DNA from: an uncultured Collinsella sp.
GTDB lineage: Bacteria; Actinomycetota; Coriobacteriia; Coriobacteriales; Coriobacteriaceae
Assembly: GCA_900550825.1 (NCBI GenBank)
Contig: URTZ01000015.1
Location: 1-21,342, forward strand
Direction of reading: 5' to 3'
Length of the DNA: 21,342 bases
Within the stretch, counting starts at the first letter, position 1. Each line of letters starts with the position of its first letter. Position numbers and translations under genes: made by a program. Shown here piece by piece: positions 1 through 7,633 of the stretch. The notes below the pieces were generated by a model. It was given only the letters and a program-made list of their open reading frames with translations, was not told the origin of the DNA and made no database searches.

Positions 1-20
1 CGGGATTCCCGGCTGCGGCC
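1..20. terminator. Partial hairpin at the window edge, possible terminator cut off
   Basis: The first bases read CGGG-ATT-CCCG and continue into GCTGCGGCC. This looks like the loop end and right arm of a GC-rich hairpin whose left arm lies outside the window. It sits about 30 bp past the tyrS stop, where a terminator would be expected. The missing arm cannot be confirmed from this window. Confidence 0.3.
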
Positions 21-49
21 TTATTGCACTTGTGAGGTCAACTCGCTCG

Positions 50-1261
50 TTAGACCAACTTAAAGCCCTTGCGCTTGCCTACGGAGAGGGTGTCGCCCAG
101 CTTGAGGGCGCTGGGATCGATGTTATAGCTCTTGGGAGCCACGGCCTTGCCGTTGATCTTGACGCCGCCGCCGTCGATATCGCGACGGGCCTGGCCGGCG
201 CTCGCCGAAAGACCCAGGTCCTTGAGCAGGCCGGCGAGGTAGATCTGGCCCTCGTCGTTGACGGTCAGCTCAACGTGCTTCTCGGGGAAGTCGGCGAGCT
301 GGCCCTCCTTGAACACGCGGTCGAACTCGGCCTGAGCCTCGTCGCCGGCACCGGCGCCGTGGTAGGTGTCGCACAGGTCGCGGCCCAGAGCGCGCTTGAG
401 CTCGTAGGGGTCGGCAGAACCGTCAGCCAGGGCGGCGTCGATCTTGTCGACCTCGGCTGGAGTGAGCGAGCTGGCCAGACGGTAGTACTTGCCGATCATC
501 TCGTCGGGGATGGACATGGTCTTGCCGAACATATCCTTGGGAGCGTCGGTCAGACCGATGTAGTTGCCGTACGACTTGGACATCTTGCGCACGCCGTCGG
601 TGCCCTCGAGCAGCGGCATGGTAAGCGCGATCTGTGGCTCCATGCCCATCTTCTCCATGAGCTCGCGGCCGGCGAGCAGGTTGAAGAGCTGGTCGGTGCC
701 GCCCATCTCCACGTCGGCCTTGATCTGCACGGAGTCAAAGGCCTGCATCACGGGGTACAGGAACTCGTGCAGGGCGATCGGCGTCTGAGACTGGTAGCGC
801 TTGGTAAAGTCGTCGCGCTCAAGGATGCGGGCGACGGTGAACTTGGAGCACACCTGCAGCAGGCCGGCCAGGTCCATCGAAAGGATCCAGTCGCCGTTGT
901 GCACGATGGTGGTCTTCTCGGGATCCAGGATCTTCATGGCCTGGCTCACGTAGGTCTCGGCATTGGCCTCGATCTGCTCCTGCGAAAGCTGCGGACGCGT
1001 GGAGTTCTTGCCCGAGGGGTCGCCGATCAACGCGGTACCGTTGCCGATGATGAGGGTGACGTTGTGGCCCAGGTCCTGGAACTGACGCATCTTGCGCAGC
1101 GGCACGGCGTGGCCCAGGTGCAGGTCGGGGCTGGTGGGGTCGACGCCGAGCTTGATGTTGAGGGGCTCGCCCTTCTCAAGCTTCTTGCGAAGGTCGGCCT
1201 CGGGAACGATCTGCGCGGCGCCCGAGGTGATGATACGCATTTGCTCGTCAACAGACAGCAT
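50..1261 (-). CDS. tyrS: Tyrosyl-tRNA synthetase
   Basis: Cytosolic class I aminoacyl-tRNA synthetase of 403 residues that charges tRNA-Tyr with tyrosine. The class I signature HLGH is at residues 48-51 and KMSKS at 226-230. The tyrosine/ATP pocket region has an MGGTDQ-type motif near 186-191. An S4 RNA-binding domain occupies about 340-403, with the typical LxxSxxxARRxI pattern. The stretch KFTVARILERDDF and the QAFD motif fit the second bacterial TyrRS clade (TyrZ-like) rather than the E. coli-type clade; that assignment is from memory of the family. The ATG is preceded by AAAGGAGG at good spacing. It lies 96 bp behind the U32 gene on the same strand, so co-transcription is possible. A hairpin precedes the RBS, but no T-box hallmark was seen. 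Confidence 0.97.
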   Translation of the reverse strand: MLSVDEQMRIITSGAAQIVPEADLRKKLEKGEPLNIKLGVDPTSPDLHLGHAVPLRKMRQFQDLGHNVTLIIGNGTALIGDPSGKNSTRPQLSQEQIEANAETYVSQAMKILDPEKTTIVHNGDWILSMDLAGLLQVCSKFTVARILERDDFTKRYQSQTPIALHEFLYPVMQAFDSVQIKADVEMGGTDQLFNLLAGRELMEKMGMEPQIALTMPLLEGTDGVRKMSKSYGNYIGLTDAPKDMFGKTMSIPDEMIGKYYRLASSLTPAEVDKIDAALADGSADPYELKRALGRDLCDTYHGAGAGDEAQAEFDRVFKEGQLADFPEKHVELTVNDEGQIYLAGLLKDLGLSASAGQARRDIDGGGVKINGKAVAPKSYNIDPSALKLGDTLSVGKRKGFKLV

Positions 1262-1282
1262 TGGGTATCCTCCTTTTGCTAT

Positions 1283-1309
1283 AGCACCCTCGCCGAAAAC
1301 GGCGGTGCT
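1283..1309 (-). promoter_or_regulatory. Hairpin in the tyrS leader
   Basis: On the minus strand AGCACC pairs with GGTGCT, and an inner GCCG-TTTT-CGGC stem sits above a 3-nt bulge. It lies a few bases upstream of the tyrS ribosome-binding site. No T run follows, so it is unlikely to be a terminator. It could affect translation or mRNA stability; the role is inferred. Confidence 0.4.
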
Positions 1310-1357
1310 GGAAGTCCATAAACTCTCTTATGATAACAAACTGACGCGACGCGGCAC

Positions 1358-3316
1358 CTACGACAGGAAAATCCTCGTCCTGCCGCATGCGTCAATGGCA
1401 ACTGGCAGACGTGTACCGTCACGCTCGACCAGATAGCGTACCTGCCGACGACGCAAGCAGTCGCGGCAACGGACCTGTCCCGTCGCATCGGTGGCGCAGA
1501 CGCCCTCGGCGGTCAGCAGGCAGTGCTCGCACACCATAAGCTCGGGACGGTCGGCGTCGATGGGGCCAAGGACGCCGGGTTCAGCAGCCAGCTCGGCAAT
1601 ACGCCCTCTATCATTGTTGAGCAACTCGGCCGGCAAGTACACCCGCCCTGCACCGAGCCCGCGCAGCCAAGCAAACGTTGCCCGATTCGCGCAGAACACC
1701 GGCGCCGCCACGTCAAACGTCACGCCCAGCTCGCGAGCCATCGCCACCTGCCCCAGGTTGCGGCAGACGACGCGCCCGGCACGCTGCATCAGTGAGCGGG
1801 TCCTGTCAGCGTCACCCGTGCGGCACACCTCGTCAAGCACCACAATGGCGTCGGACAAATCGAGTTCTCCGCGCGGGTCGGCATCCATCAGCTGCCAAGC
1901 AAAAACCATGCGAGTGGAAACCGCGCACTCCACCAACTCCGTCGACGCACCGCCATCCACCGCAACGTCCTCAAAGGGCAGCACCTCAACGGCACGCGCA
2001 ACGGGCGCAATCGCATCCGCCTCGGCCCGCATGCGCTCCAACACCGCCGCCGTCTGATCCAACACGCCGGCGCTGCGAATCAGGTACACCTCGCAGCCCG
2101 CGTCCACCTTACGCTTGCAATGCACGACGGCGCGCTTCCCCGCTGCGGCATCCACCGGGCAGGGCACCTGCGGCCAGCGCTTGGGCACATCGGGACGCGC
2201 ATCGGCACCCGGATAGAACCGAATCTCGAGCGTGTCACCCGCCGCCACGGCGGCGTCGAGCTCAACGGTCACCTCTTCGTGACCCACCGCCACCAAGTGG
2301 CCCACGCGCACGCCCTGGTTGATCGCGCGCTCAAAGCTCATGAGCTCGGCACCCGAACGACCCAGCAGATACGCATCGGTAAAGCCGCGGTTGAACGACC
2401 TTCCCAGCTCGCGCTCAAGCGTCGACACCGCATCGGCATCCCATGTGCCGTCGCGCAGCATATCAAGCGCCCGACGCCACACCCTCACCACGTTGAATAC
2501 GTAATCGGGGTTCTTCATGCGTCCCTCGATCTTGAGCGACGCCACGCCGGCATCTACAAGCTCGGGCAGATGTGCAATACCCAGATAGTCGCGCGGACAC
2601 AGCAGACGATCTCCCTCGACGGCGACAACGCTCTGCCCCGTCTCGTCCACTAGGTCGTACGCCAGACGGCACGGCTGTGTGCAGTCGCCGCGCATCGCCG
2701 AGCGCCCACGCCGCAGGGCCGAGAACTCGCACGCCCCCGAATAGCCGATGCAAATCGCACCGTGGCAGAATACCTCGATGGGCACGCCCGTGGCACATAG
2801 CGCCGCAATCTCGTCGACCGTCAGCTCGCGTGCCGTCGTCACGCGCTCGACCCCCAGCTCATCGGCGGCAAGCCGCACGGCGCCTTCGCTATGAACGCCC
2901 GCCTGCGTGGACAGGTGAATCTCGACCCCGGGAATCGCCGCGCGCAGCGCGCAGTCCAACCCGGCATCGGCCACAATCAGAGCATCGGCACCCAACGCAT
3001 ACGCGTGCGCTCCCAGCGCCACCGCGTCTGCCAACTCGTCGTCGAACACAAAAACATTGAGCGTCACGTACACGCGCACGCCATGGGCATGCGCCACGGC
3101 GCAGCCGCGCGCAAACTCGTCATCCGTAAAGCCATGCGCGCTCACGCGTGCGTTGAAACCGCCCAGGCCCGCATAGATGGCATCGGCGCCCGCCGCAACA
3201 GCCGCGAGCATCTGGTCGAGTCCGCCCGCCGGCGCCAGCAGTTCGGGCAGCGCCGCCCCAGCGACCCCCGACCCGTTCATACATTGTCCGTTCGGCCCCA
3301 TCGCCCGAATCGCCAT
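1358..3316 (-). CDS. Peptidase U32 family protein (RlhA/TrhP-like RNA hydroxylation candidate)
   Basis: A 652-residue member of the U32 'collagenase-like' family. Residues 24-32 (PELLAPAGG) open the TIM-barrel-like domain. The U32 signature lies at 181-199 (EVFCHGAICIGYSGACEFS), followed by Cys212 and Cys216, which fit the family's Cys set for an iron-sulfur cluster. The C-terminal 57 residues carry Cys596, 599, 607, 617 and 620. Characterised relatives include RlhA (23S rRNA hydroxylation) and TrhP/YrrO-type proteins (tRNA wobble uridine hydroxylation). Length is close to E. coli RlhA, but which substrate applies cannot be read here. The ATG at 3316 was chosen because AAGGAG sits 7 bases upstream; an in-frame start at 3343 lacks such a site. 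It is divergent from the PBP gene and upstream of tyrS, consistent with a translation-related role. Confidence 0.9.
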   Translation of the reverse strand: MAIRAMGPNGQCMNGSGVAGAALPELLAPAGGLDQMLAAVAAGADAIYAGLGGFNARVSAHGFTDDEFARGCAVAHAHGVRVYVTLNVFVFDDELADAVALGAHAYALGADALIVADAGLDCALRAAIPGVEIHLSTQAGVHSEGAVRLAADELGVERVTTARELTVDEIAALCATGVPIEVFCHGAICIGYSGACEFSALRRGRSAMRGDCTQPCRLAYDLVDETGQSVVAVEGDRLLCPRDYLGIAHLPELVDAGVASLKIEGRMKNPDYVFNVVRVWRRALDMLRDGTWDADAVSTLERELGRSFNRGFTDAYLLGRSGAELMSFERAINQGVRVGHLVAVGHEEVTVELDAAVAAGDTLEIRFYPGADARPDVPKRWPQVPCPVDAAAGKRAVVHCKRKVDAGCEVYLIRSAGVLDQTAAVLERMRAEADAIAPVARAVEVLPFEDVAVDGGASTELVECAVSTRMVFAWQLMDADPRGELDLSDAIVVLDEVCRTGDADRTRSLMQRAGRVVCRNLGQVAMARELGVTFDVAAPVFCANRATFAWLRGLGAGRVYLPAELLNNDRGRIAELAAEPGVLGPIDADRPELMVCEHCLLTAEGVCATDATGQVRCRDCLRRRQVRYLVERDGTRLPVAIDACGRTRIFLS

Positions 3317-3478
3317 CGGCAAACTCCTTACCAAGGTATGCATTCACTCTGAAAAATGCCGTCTTCCAGCATACACGAGGCCTCGGGCGCCCCGTTTGGT
3401 TTATCGTGTAATAACTTATGTCCATCCTGCCCCGACGGCACATCCGCCGTCCGGCGCGACATACCTGGAGGTCAATAT
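3317..3478. promoter_or_regulatory. Divergent promoter region between the U32 and PBP genes
   Basis: Both start codons face away from this 162-bp spacer, so it should hold promoters for both. An AT-rich patch at about 3395-3420 (TTGGTTTATCG, TAATAACTT) is the likeliest core, but no clean -35/-10 pair stands out. A GACGGC/GCCGTC hairpin (3434-3451) lies 28 bases upstream of the PBP start, and GGAGGT at 3467-3472 is the PBP ribosome-binding site. Confidence 0.35.
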
Positions 3479-5674
3479 ATGGGTCCTCGCCAACGACAGG
3501 GACACAGCCGTTCAAAGACGCATGCCCTGCCCATAATCCTGCTCTCGTTTTTGGGCTTTTTGCTTATCGCGGGCGTGGCATTTGGCATCGGCATGGTCGG
3601 CAACGTCAACCGCTGGCTGTCCGATCTGCCCGACTACACCGACGCCAACGCGTATCTGGTGAGCGAGCCCACCGAGATCGTCGACTGCAACGGCAACAAG
3701 ATTGCGAGCTTCTACACGCAAAACCGCAAGTCCATCACCAAGGACGAGGTCTCCCCCTACGTGCTGCAGGGCACCGTTGACGTCGAGGACGAGCGCTTCT
3801 ACGAGCACGGCGGTATCGACCTGTGGGGTATCGCGCGTGCTGCGGTGGCAACCCTCGGCGGCGGGCACGAAGGCGCCTCGACTATCACCCAGCAGCTGGT
3901 GCGCAACACCATCCTGCAGGAGGAGCAGTTCGACTCGACCATTGAGCGTAAGGTGCGCGAGGCCTACATCGCCATCAAGATGGAGGACATGTACTCCAAA
4001 GACGAGATCCTCATGATGTACCTCAACACCATCTATTACGGCCACGGCGCCTACGGCATCGAGGCCGCAGCCGAGACCTACCTATCCAAGAGCGCCGCCG
4101 ACCTCACCCTGAGCGAGGCCGCGCTGCTCATCGGCCTTCCCAACTCGCCCTCGCAGTACGACCCCACGGTCAACCCCGACCTGGCGCTGTCCCGTCGCAA
4201 CAAGGTCCTTGACAACATGTTGCGCCTGGGCCACATCACGCAAGAGGAGCACGATGCCGCACAGGCCGAGCCCATCACCCTCAACGTGACCGAGATTTCG
4301 GGCAGCGGCGTAGACGTATACTCGCAGCCCTACTTTGTCGCCTATGTTAAGCAGCTGCTGGAGCAGGAGTTCTCGACCGACGTGCTCTTTAAGGGCGGCC
4401 TGACCGTCAAGACCACCATCGACCCCACGATGCAGCAGGTGGCAGAGAATGCCGTCCGCCAGCAGCTCGACACGCTCTCACTCGACGGCCTGGACATGGG
4501 CATGGTCGTCGTCGACCCCAAGACCGGCTACATCAAGTGCATGGTGGGCGGCTACGACTACAACGCCGACGAGAACCACGTAAACCATGCCACGGCCAAG
4601 CGTCCCGTCGGCTCCACCTTTAAGGCCTTTACGCTGGCAACTGCCATCCAAAACGGCATGAACCCCAACGTCACCCTCAACTGCAACTCGCCGCTCAAGG
4701 CCAAGGGCACCACGACCGAGGTCCAAAACTACGCCAACCATAGCTATGGCAACATCACGCTTAAGCAGGCGACGGCATACTCCTCCAACACCGGCTACAT
4801 CCAGGTGGCGGAAGCCGTCGGCAACAGCAAGATCATCTCACTCGTCAAAAAGCTCGGCATCGATCCCGCCAAGGACAATATCGAGGACGTTCCCGTCATG
4901 ACCCTCGGCACCGGCTCGATCTCGCCGCTCGAAATGGCCGCCGCCTACGCGACGTTTGCCAACGGCGGCTACTATCGCCAGCCGATCGCCATCACCGAGA
5001 TTGACTCTCGTACCGGTTCGGTGCTGTACCAGCACACCGACAATCCCTCACAGGTGCTTACCGAGGGCGAGGCCGCCGCGGTCACCGATGTTCTGTCCGG
5101 CGTCATGCAGGGCGGCGGTACGGGTGCTGCCGGTGCCCTGAGCGTCAACCAGCCCTATGCCGGCAAGACGGGCACCACCGACAACACCACCAACCTGTGG
5201 TTCTGCGGCTATACCCCGCAGCTGGCGTGCGCCCTGTGGACCGGCTATTCCGCGGGCGAGATCCCCATCCAAAAATACGGCACGGACCTGCTGGGCGACA
5301 GCACCAACCTGCCTGTCTTTAAGCGGTTTATGAACACCGTTCTGACCGGTACCGAGCGCGAGGAGTTTGCGACCGGAACGGCTCCCACCTACAAGAACAA
5401 CAGCGTCTGGAAGTTCTACGGCACCAACAGCACCAAGAAGACGGAGAACGACGACAAGGACGAGAACGAGGACGAAGAGGAAACCACTACCACAACGACT
5501 ACCACGACGACCACGACCACCGAGACCACGGGCGGCGACACCACCGGTGGTACCGGTACCACCGGTGGCTCGACGGGCGGATCCACTGGTGGTTCGACCG
5601 GCGGCGATGGCGGCACGCCTACGCCTACGCCCACTCCCGACCCCTCGCCCACGCCTGACGATACGGTCGGCTAG
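3479..5674 (+). CDS. Class A penicillin-binding protein (PBP1A-type, bifunctional)
   Basis: A 731-residue membrane-anchored peptidoglycan synthase. After a basic start, a membrane segment spans about residues 17-40. The GT51 glycosyltransferase domain follows, with EDERFYEHGG (catalytic Glu103) and GASTITQQ (132-139). The transpeptidase domain has the SxxK motif STFK (Ser379, Lys382), SSN at 435-437 and KTG at 563-565, so both active sites look intact. Residues from about 651 to the end form a low-complexity tail: acidic/Lys, then 13 consecutive Thr, then GGST repeats and PT repeats. The tail is probably disordered and extracellular. The ATG at 3479 follows GGAGGT by 6 bases; an in-frame start 123 bp upstream would add residues without a better site. 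A strong terminator follows. Confidence 0.96.
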   Translation: MGPRQRQGHSRSKTHALPIILLSFLGFLLIAGVAFGIGMVGNVNRWLSDLPDYTDANAYLVSEPTEIVDCNGNKIASFYTQNRKSITKDEVSPYVLQGTVDVEDERFYEHGGIDLWGIARAAVATLGGGHEGASTITQQLVRNTILQEEQFDSTIERKVREAYIAIKMEDMYSKDEILMMYLNTIYYGHGAYGIEAAAETYLSKSAADLTLSEAALLIGLPNSPSQYDPTVNPDLALSRRNKVLDNMLRLGHITQEEHDAAQAEPITLNVTEISGSGVDVYSQPYFVAYVKQLLEQEFSTDVLFKGGLTVKTTIDPTMQQVAENAVRQQLDTLSLDGLDMGMVVVDPKTGYIKCMVGGYDYNADENHVNHATAKRPVGSTFKAFTLATAIQNGMNPNVTLNCNSPLKAKGTTTEVQNYANHSYGNITLKQATAYSSNTGYIQVAEAVGNSKIISLVKKLGIDPAKDNIEDVPVMTLGTGSISPLEMAAAYATFANGGYYRQPIAITEIDSRTGSVLYQHTDNPSQVLTEGEAAAVTDVLSGVMQGGGTGAAGALSVNQPYAGKTGTTDNTTNLWFCGYTPQLACALWTGYSAGEIPIQKYGTDLLGDSTNLPVFKRFMNTVLTGTEREEFATGTAPTYKNNSVWKFYGTNSTKKTENDDKDENEDEEETTTTTTTTTTTTTETTGGDTTGGTGTTGGSTGGSTGGSTGGDGGTPTPTPTPDPSPTPDDTVG

Positions 5675-5696
5675 AAATCATCCGGCCATAAGCAAC

Positions 5697-5737
5697 AAGG
5701 CCCCCGAGCAGCTTATTAAACTGCTCGGGGGCCTTTT
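5697..5737 (+). terminator. Intrinsic terminator of the PBP gene
   Basis: A perfect 15-bp stem (5697-5711 with 5721-5735), GC-rich, with a 9-nt loop and a T5 run at 5733-5737. It begins 22 bases after the PBP stop codon. Confidence 0.93.
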
Positions 5738-5779
5738 TAGTTTAAAGCGACCTGATGGGCGGTCTTTATACCGGCAGAC

Positions 5780-5812
5780 AAAAAAGGGTACCGACCAACG
5801 TCGATACCCTTT
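5780..5812 (-). terminator. Intrinsic terminator of argR
   Basis: On the minus strand AAAGGGTA-x-CGAC type arms (5783-5795 with 5800-5812, one mismatch) close a 4-nt loop and are followed by six Ts (A run at 5780-5785 on plus). It faces the PBP terminator and insulates the convergent pair. Confidence 0.87.
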
Positions 5813-5861
5813 ACAAGCCACTATGTCAGCGCGCACAGTGCCGAGCGCACGACCCGCACGC

Positions 5862-6299
5862 CTACTTGCGAGAATTGCTCAGCTTATTGATCAGCGCCTC
5901 AAGACGCTCGCCGTCCTCGGCCGTCTGGGCAATAACCAAAATCGTATCGTTGCCGGCAAGCGAGCCAAGCACATCGGGCAGCTCTGCCGCATCAACAGCG
6001 GCGGCGATGCCGGAAGCCGTGCCAGGCTGAGCCTTAATCATAACCAGATTATCGGTGCGCAGAACGCCCGTTACGAGCTCGGAAACCATACGCTGCAGGT
6101 GCAGGTCCTCTGCCAGAACATAGATGCCCTCAGGGAGCTTACGCAGCCCCATATCGGCAATATCGCGAGAGACAGTCGCCTGCGTGCAATCAAAGCCCAT
6201 AGCGCGGAGCTCATCGACCAGCACGCGCTGCGTGCGGACGTCCTTATTGCGCACAATATCTCTAATGGCATCCTGGCGCCCATTGCGTTTTTTAGCCAT
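5862..6299 (-). CDS. argR: Arginine repressor ArgR
   Basis: A 145-residue ArgR/AhrC-family regulator, which normally forms arginine-bound hexamers that repress arginine biosynthesis and activate catabolism. The N-terminal winged helix has the recognition segment QATVSRDI (40-47). The C-terminal oligomerisation/arginine-binding domain ends in LAGNDTILVIAQT (114-126). Known ArgR proteins usually have GDDT here, both Asp contacting arginine; this one reads G116-N117-D118. The ATG at 6299 was chosen because a GGAGAGAGGG purine stretch lies just upstream and the protein then begins like other ArgRs; an in-frame start at 6332 would add 11 atypical residues. No arginine genes are adjacent, so it stands alone. 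A terminator follows, and possible operators lie upstream. Confidence 0.95.
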   Translation of the reverse strand: MAKKRNGRQDAIRDIVRNKDVRTQRVLVDELRAMGFDCTQATVSRDIADMGLRKLPEGIYVLAEDLHLQRMVSELVTGVLRTDNLVMIKAQPGTASGIAAAVDAAELPDVLGSLAGNDTILVIAQTAEDGERLEALINKLSNSRK

Positions 6300-6332
6300 A
6301 CAAACCCTCTCTCCAAAAGATGGCGGAGACAA

Positions 6333-6347
6333 TCAATCAGTGATTGA
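6333..6347. promoter_or_regulatory. Perfect 15-bp dyad upstream of argR
   Basis: TCAATCA-G-TGATTGA, a perfect 7+1+7 dyad centred about 41 bp upstream of the argR start. The position suits an operator near the argR promoter. It does not match the ARG box consensus well, so the binding protein is unknown. Confidence 0.4.
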
Positions 6348-6373
6348 ATAGTTTAACGCTATTTGAAGGCTTT

Positions 6374-6391
6374 TGTGTATAAGAACGCATT
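6374..6391. promoter_or_regulatory. Possible ARG box upstream of argR
   Basis: TGTGTATAAGAACGCATT resembles the ArgR operator pattern TNTGNATWWWWATNCANA at most fixed positions; the mismatches are in the right half. Autoregulation of argR is common in the family, so the site is plausible. It is a by-eye match in an AT-rich spacer. Confidence 0.25.
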
Positions 6392-6425
6392 TCGAAACAA
6401 TTCTATGCAAATTTGTTTCGAAATG
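6388..6425. repeat. Perfect 13-bp inverted repeat between the glycosyltransferase gene and argR
   Basis: CATTTCGAAACAA (6388-6400) and TTGTTTCGAAATG (6413-6425) are perfect reverse complements around 12 bases. Each arm also contains the self-palindrome TTTCGAAA, so this could be two operator sites 26 bp apart, centre to centre, rather than one hairpin. It lies just past the glycosyltransferase stop. No T run follows on the minus strand, which argues against a simple terminator. Confidence 0.6.
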
Positions 6426-6431
6426 AGCCGT

Positions 6432-7472
6432 TTAGGCGGTTTTTACGCCCGTCCGGTTAAGAAAAGCTGCCAGATGCGTACACATCACGCAGCGCGCGGG
6501 CTTGGCGCTGGCGATCGGCCCAAACAACAGACCAAGTCCCCGATGGTTATCCTTGAGCGCGGCGACCATCTGACGGGTTCGAGGCGCCTCGAGCATATCA
6601 CGCATGCGGGCGGAACGCTCGATTGACGACACTCCATGCGGGCTCAGACACAAATTCTCGATGCAGGCGACCAGTCCGGCAAAGTAGAACTTTTGGCTTG
6701 CCAGCTTGAGCCGACCACCGCTATCTGCTTCCGAGAATGAGTCCGCAAGCTCGTCGAGCGCTCGAGTGTCATCGGATATCCTGGTATACATGGTGGGATC
6801 AAAGGCATCTGTAAGCTTAGGTGCCACCGCGTGGAAACAAGCGTCGCCGCAGCCGGACACGAATCGTGCCTGCGAGAGCGCATAAGCCATAAACTCAACC
6901 GTACGGTACGCCTTGCCGCGCGACAGGCATGCCTCAAACAGCGGACGGCTATACATCACGCCAGAGGTCTGAGCGACTAGGCCGCCCAAAATCAACTGGG
7001 GCAGCCCAGTCACCATAGAAGACTCGTCTTCTATGGCAATAGAAGCAGCATCCAAGACGCGCGAATGACGCTCGCGATGCGCATCGTATCGATCGAGCGA
7101 CACCGAGGGGAGCACAATGTCTGCCGCAGTATCGCACGCGATATCGACCATCTTGGAAAGGGCCTGCGGAGCAAACCACTCATCGGCGTTCATGGCGATG
7201 ATTTGAGAGCCGCGCGAGGCATCAAAACCGGCACGAATACAAGCGCCGCGCTTCGCGTCCTCGACGTCAATCAAATCAATATGGATGTCCCTGTCGGCAG
7301 CAACTTGAAGCGAATGGCGCACACCGGGCGCAGCATCGCGGCAGACAACGACAATCTGCAAATCGTAGAGGTCTTGGTTCTGGATACTCTCGAGCGCACG
7401 CATCGCATAGCTGGGCGAACCTTCTACCACAAGGATCACCGAAAGTCGCGGATGCGAGCCACGTCGAACCAA
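6432..7472 (-). CDS. GT2-like (GT-A fold) glycosyltransferase, function unknown
   Basis: A 346-residue protein that begins like a family 2 glycosyltransferase: LSVILVVEGSPSYAMRALESI at about 10-30, then a nucleotide-binding beta strand (IVVVCRDA), then MNADEWF at 94-100 where the metal-binding DxD or DxDD motif normally sits. Here the first Asp is Asn95 (N-A-D-E). No membrane segment is evident. The C-terminal half, past about residue 200, shows nothing I recognise. The start is TTG at 7472, preceded by GAGAGGA; the next in-frame Met (residue 23) would remove the first strand. It lies between truA and argR, outside any polysaccharide cluster, so the acceptor and product cannot be inferred. 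Confidence 0.75.
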   Translation of the reverse strand: MVRRGSHPRLSVILVVEGSPSYAMRALESIQNQDLYDLQIVVVCRDAAPGVRHSLQVAADRDIHIDLIDVEDAKRGACIRAGFDASRGSQIIAMNADEWFAPQALSKMVDIACDTAADIVLPSVSLDRYDAHRERHSRVLDAASIAIEDESSMVTGLPQLILGGLVAQTSGVMYSRPLFEACLSRGKAYRTVEFMAYALSQARFVSGCGDACFHAVAPKLTDAFDPTMYTRISDDTRALDELADSFSEADSGGRLKLASQKFYFAGLVACIENLCLSPHGVSSIERSARMRDMLEAPRTRQMVAALKDNHRGLGLLFGPIASAKPARCVMCTHLAAFLNRTGVKTA

Positions 7473-7473
7473 G

Positions 7474-7515
7474 TTATCCGTCCTCTCGACAGCAATGAAT
7501 CAAATCGTGGTTCAT
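7474..7515 (-). other. Possible 13-codon upstream ORF before the glycosyltransferase
   Basis: ATG at 7515 opens a 13-residue frame (MNHDLIHCCREDG) that stops one base before the TTG start of the glycosyltransferase and contains that gene's ribosome-binding site. A GGGGTG stretch precedes it. It could couple translation, but such a short frame may be chance. Confidence 0.15.
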
Positions 7516-7633
7516 GGTACACCCCGGCAATAAAAGCAATGAGACACCGGTTGTATTGCACGCCAAGAACAGATGTTGCACACGTGCAGCCCACAGATGA
7601 CAGGTGTCAACGCACGACGCGTCGAGCCCTCCC

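Noticed and set aside
32..1321. 429-residue plus-strand frame opposite tyrS
   Set aside because: It is the antisense shadow of a clear tyrS gene; long antisense frames are expected from the strong GC codon bias.
1262..1357. T-box riboswitch upstream of tyrS
   Set aside because: The spacer is only 96 bp and shows no T-box consensus or antiterminator; the single hairpin does not make one.
3336..3374. GTATGC...GCATAC inverted repeat in the U32/PBP spacer
   Set aside because: Six-base arms 27 bases apart are expected by chance in such a spacer.
7561..7620. TTGACA-containing promoter between truA and the glycosyltransferase (TTGACA on minus at 7605-7610)
   Set aside because: The -35 match is perfect, but no -10-like box lies 16-18 bases downstream.
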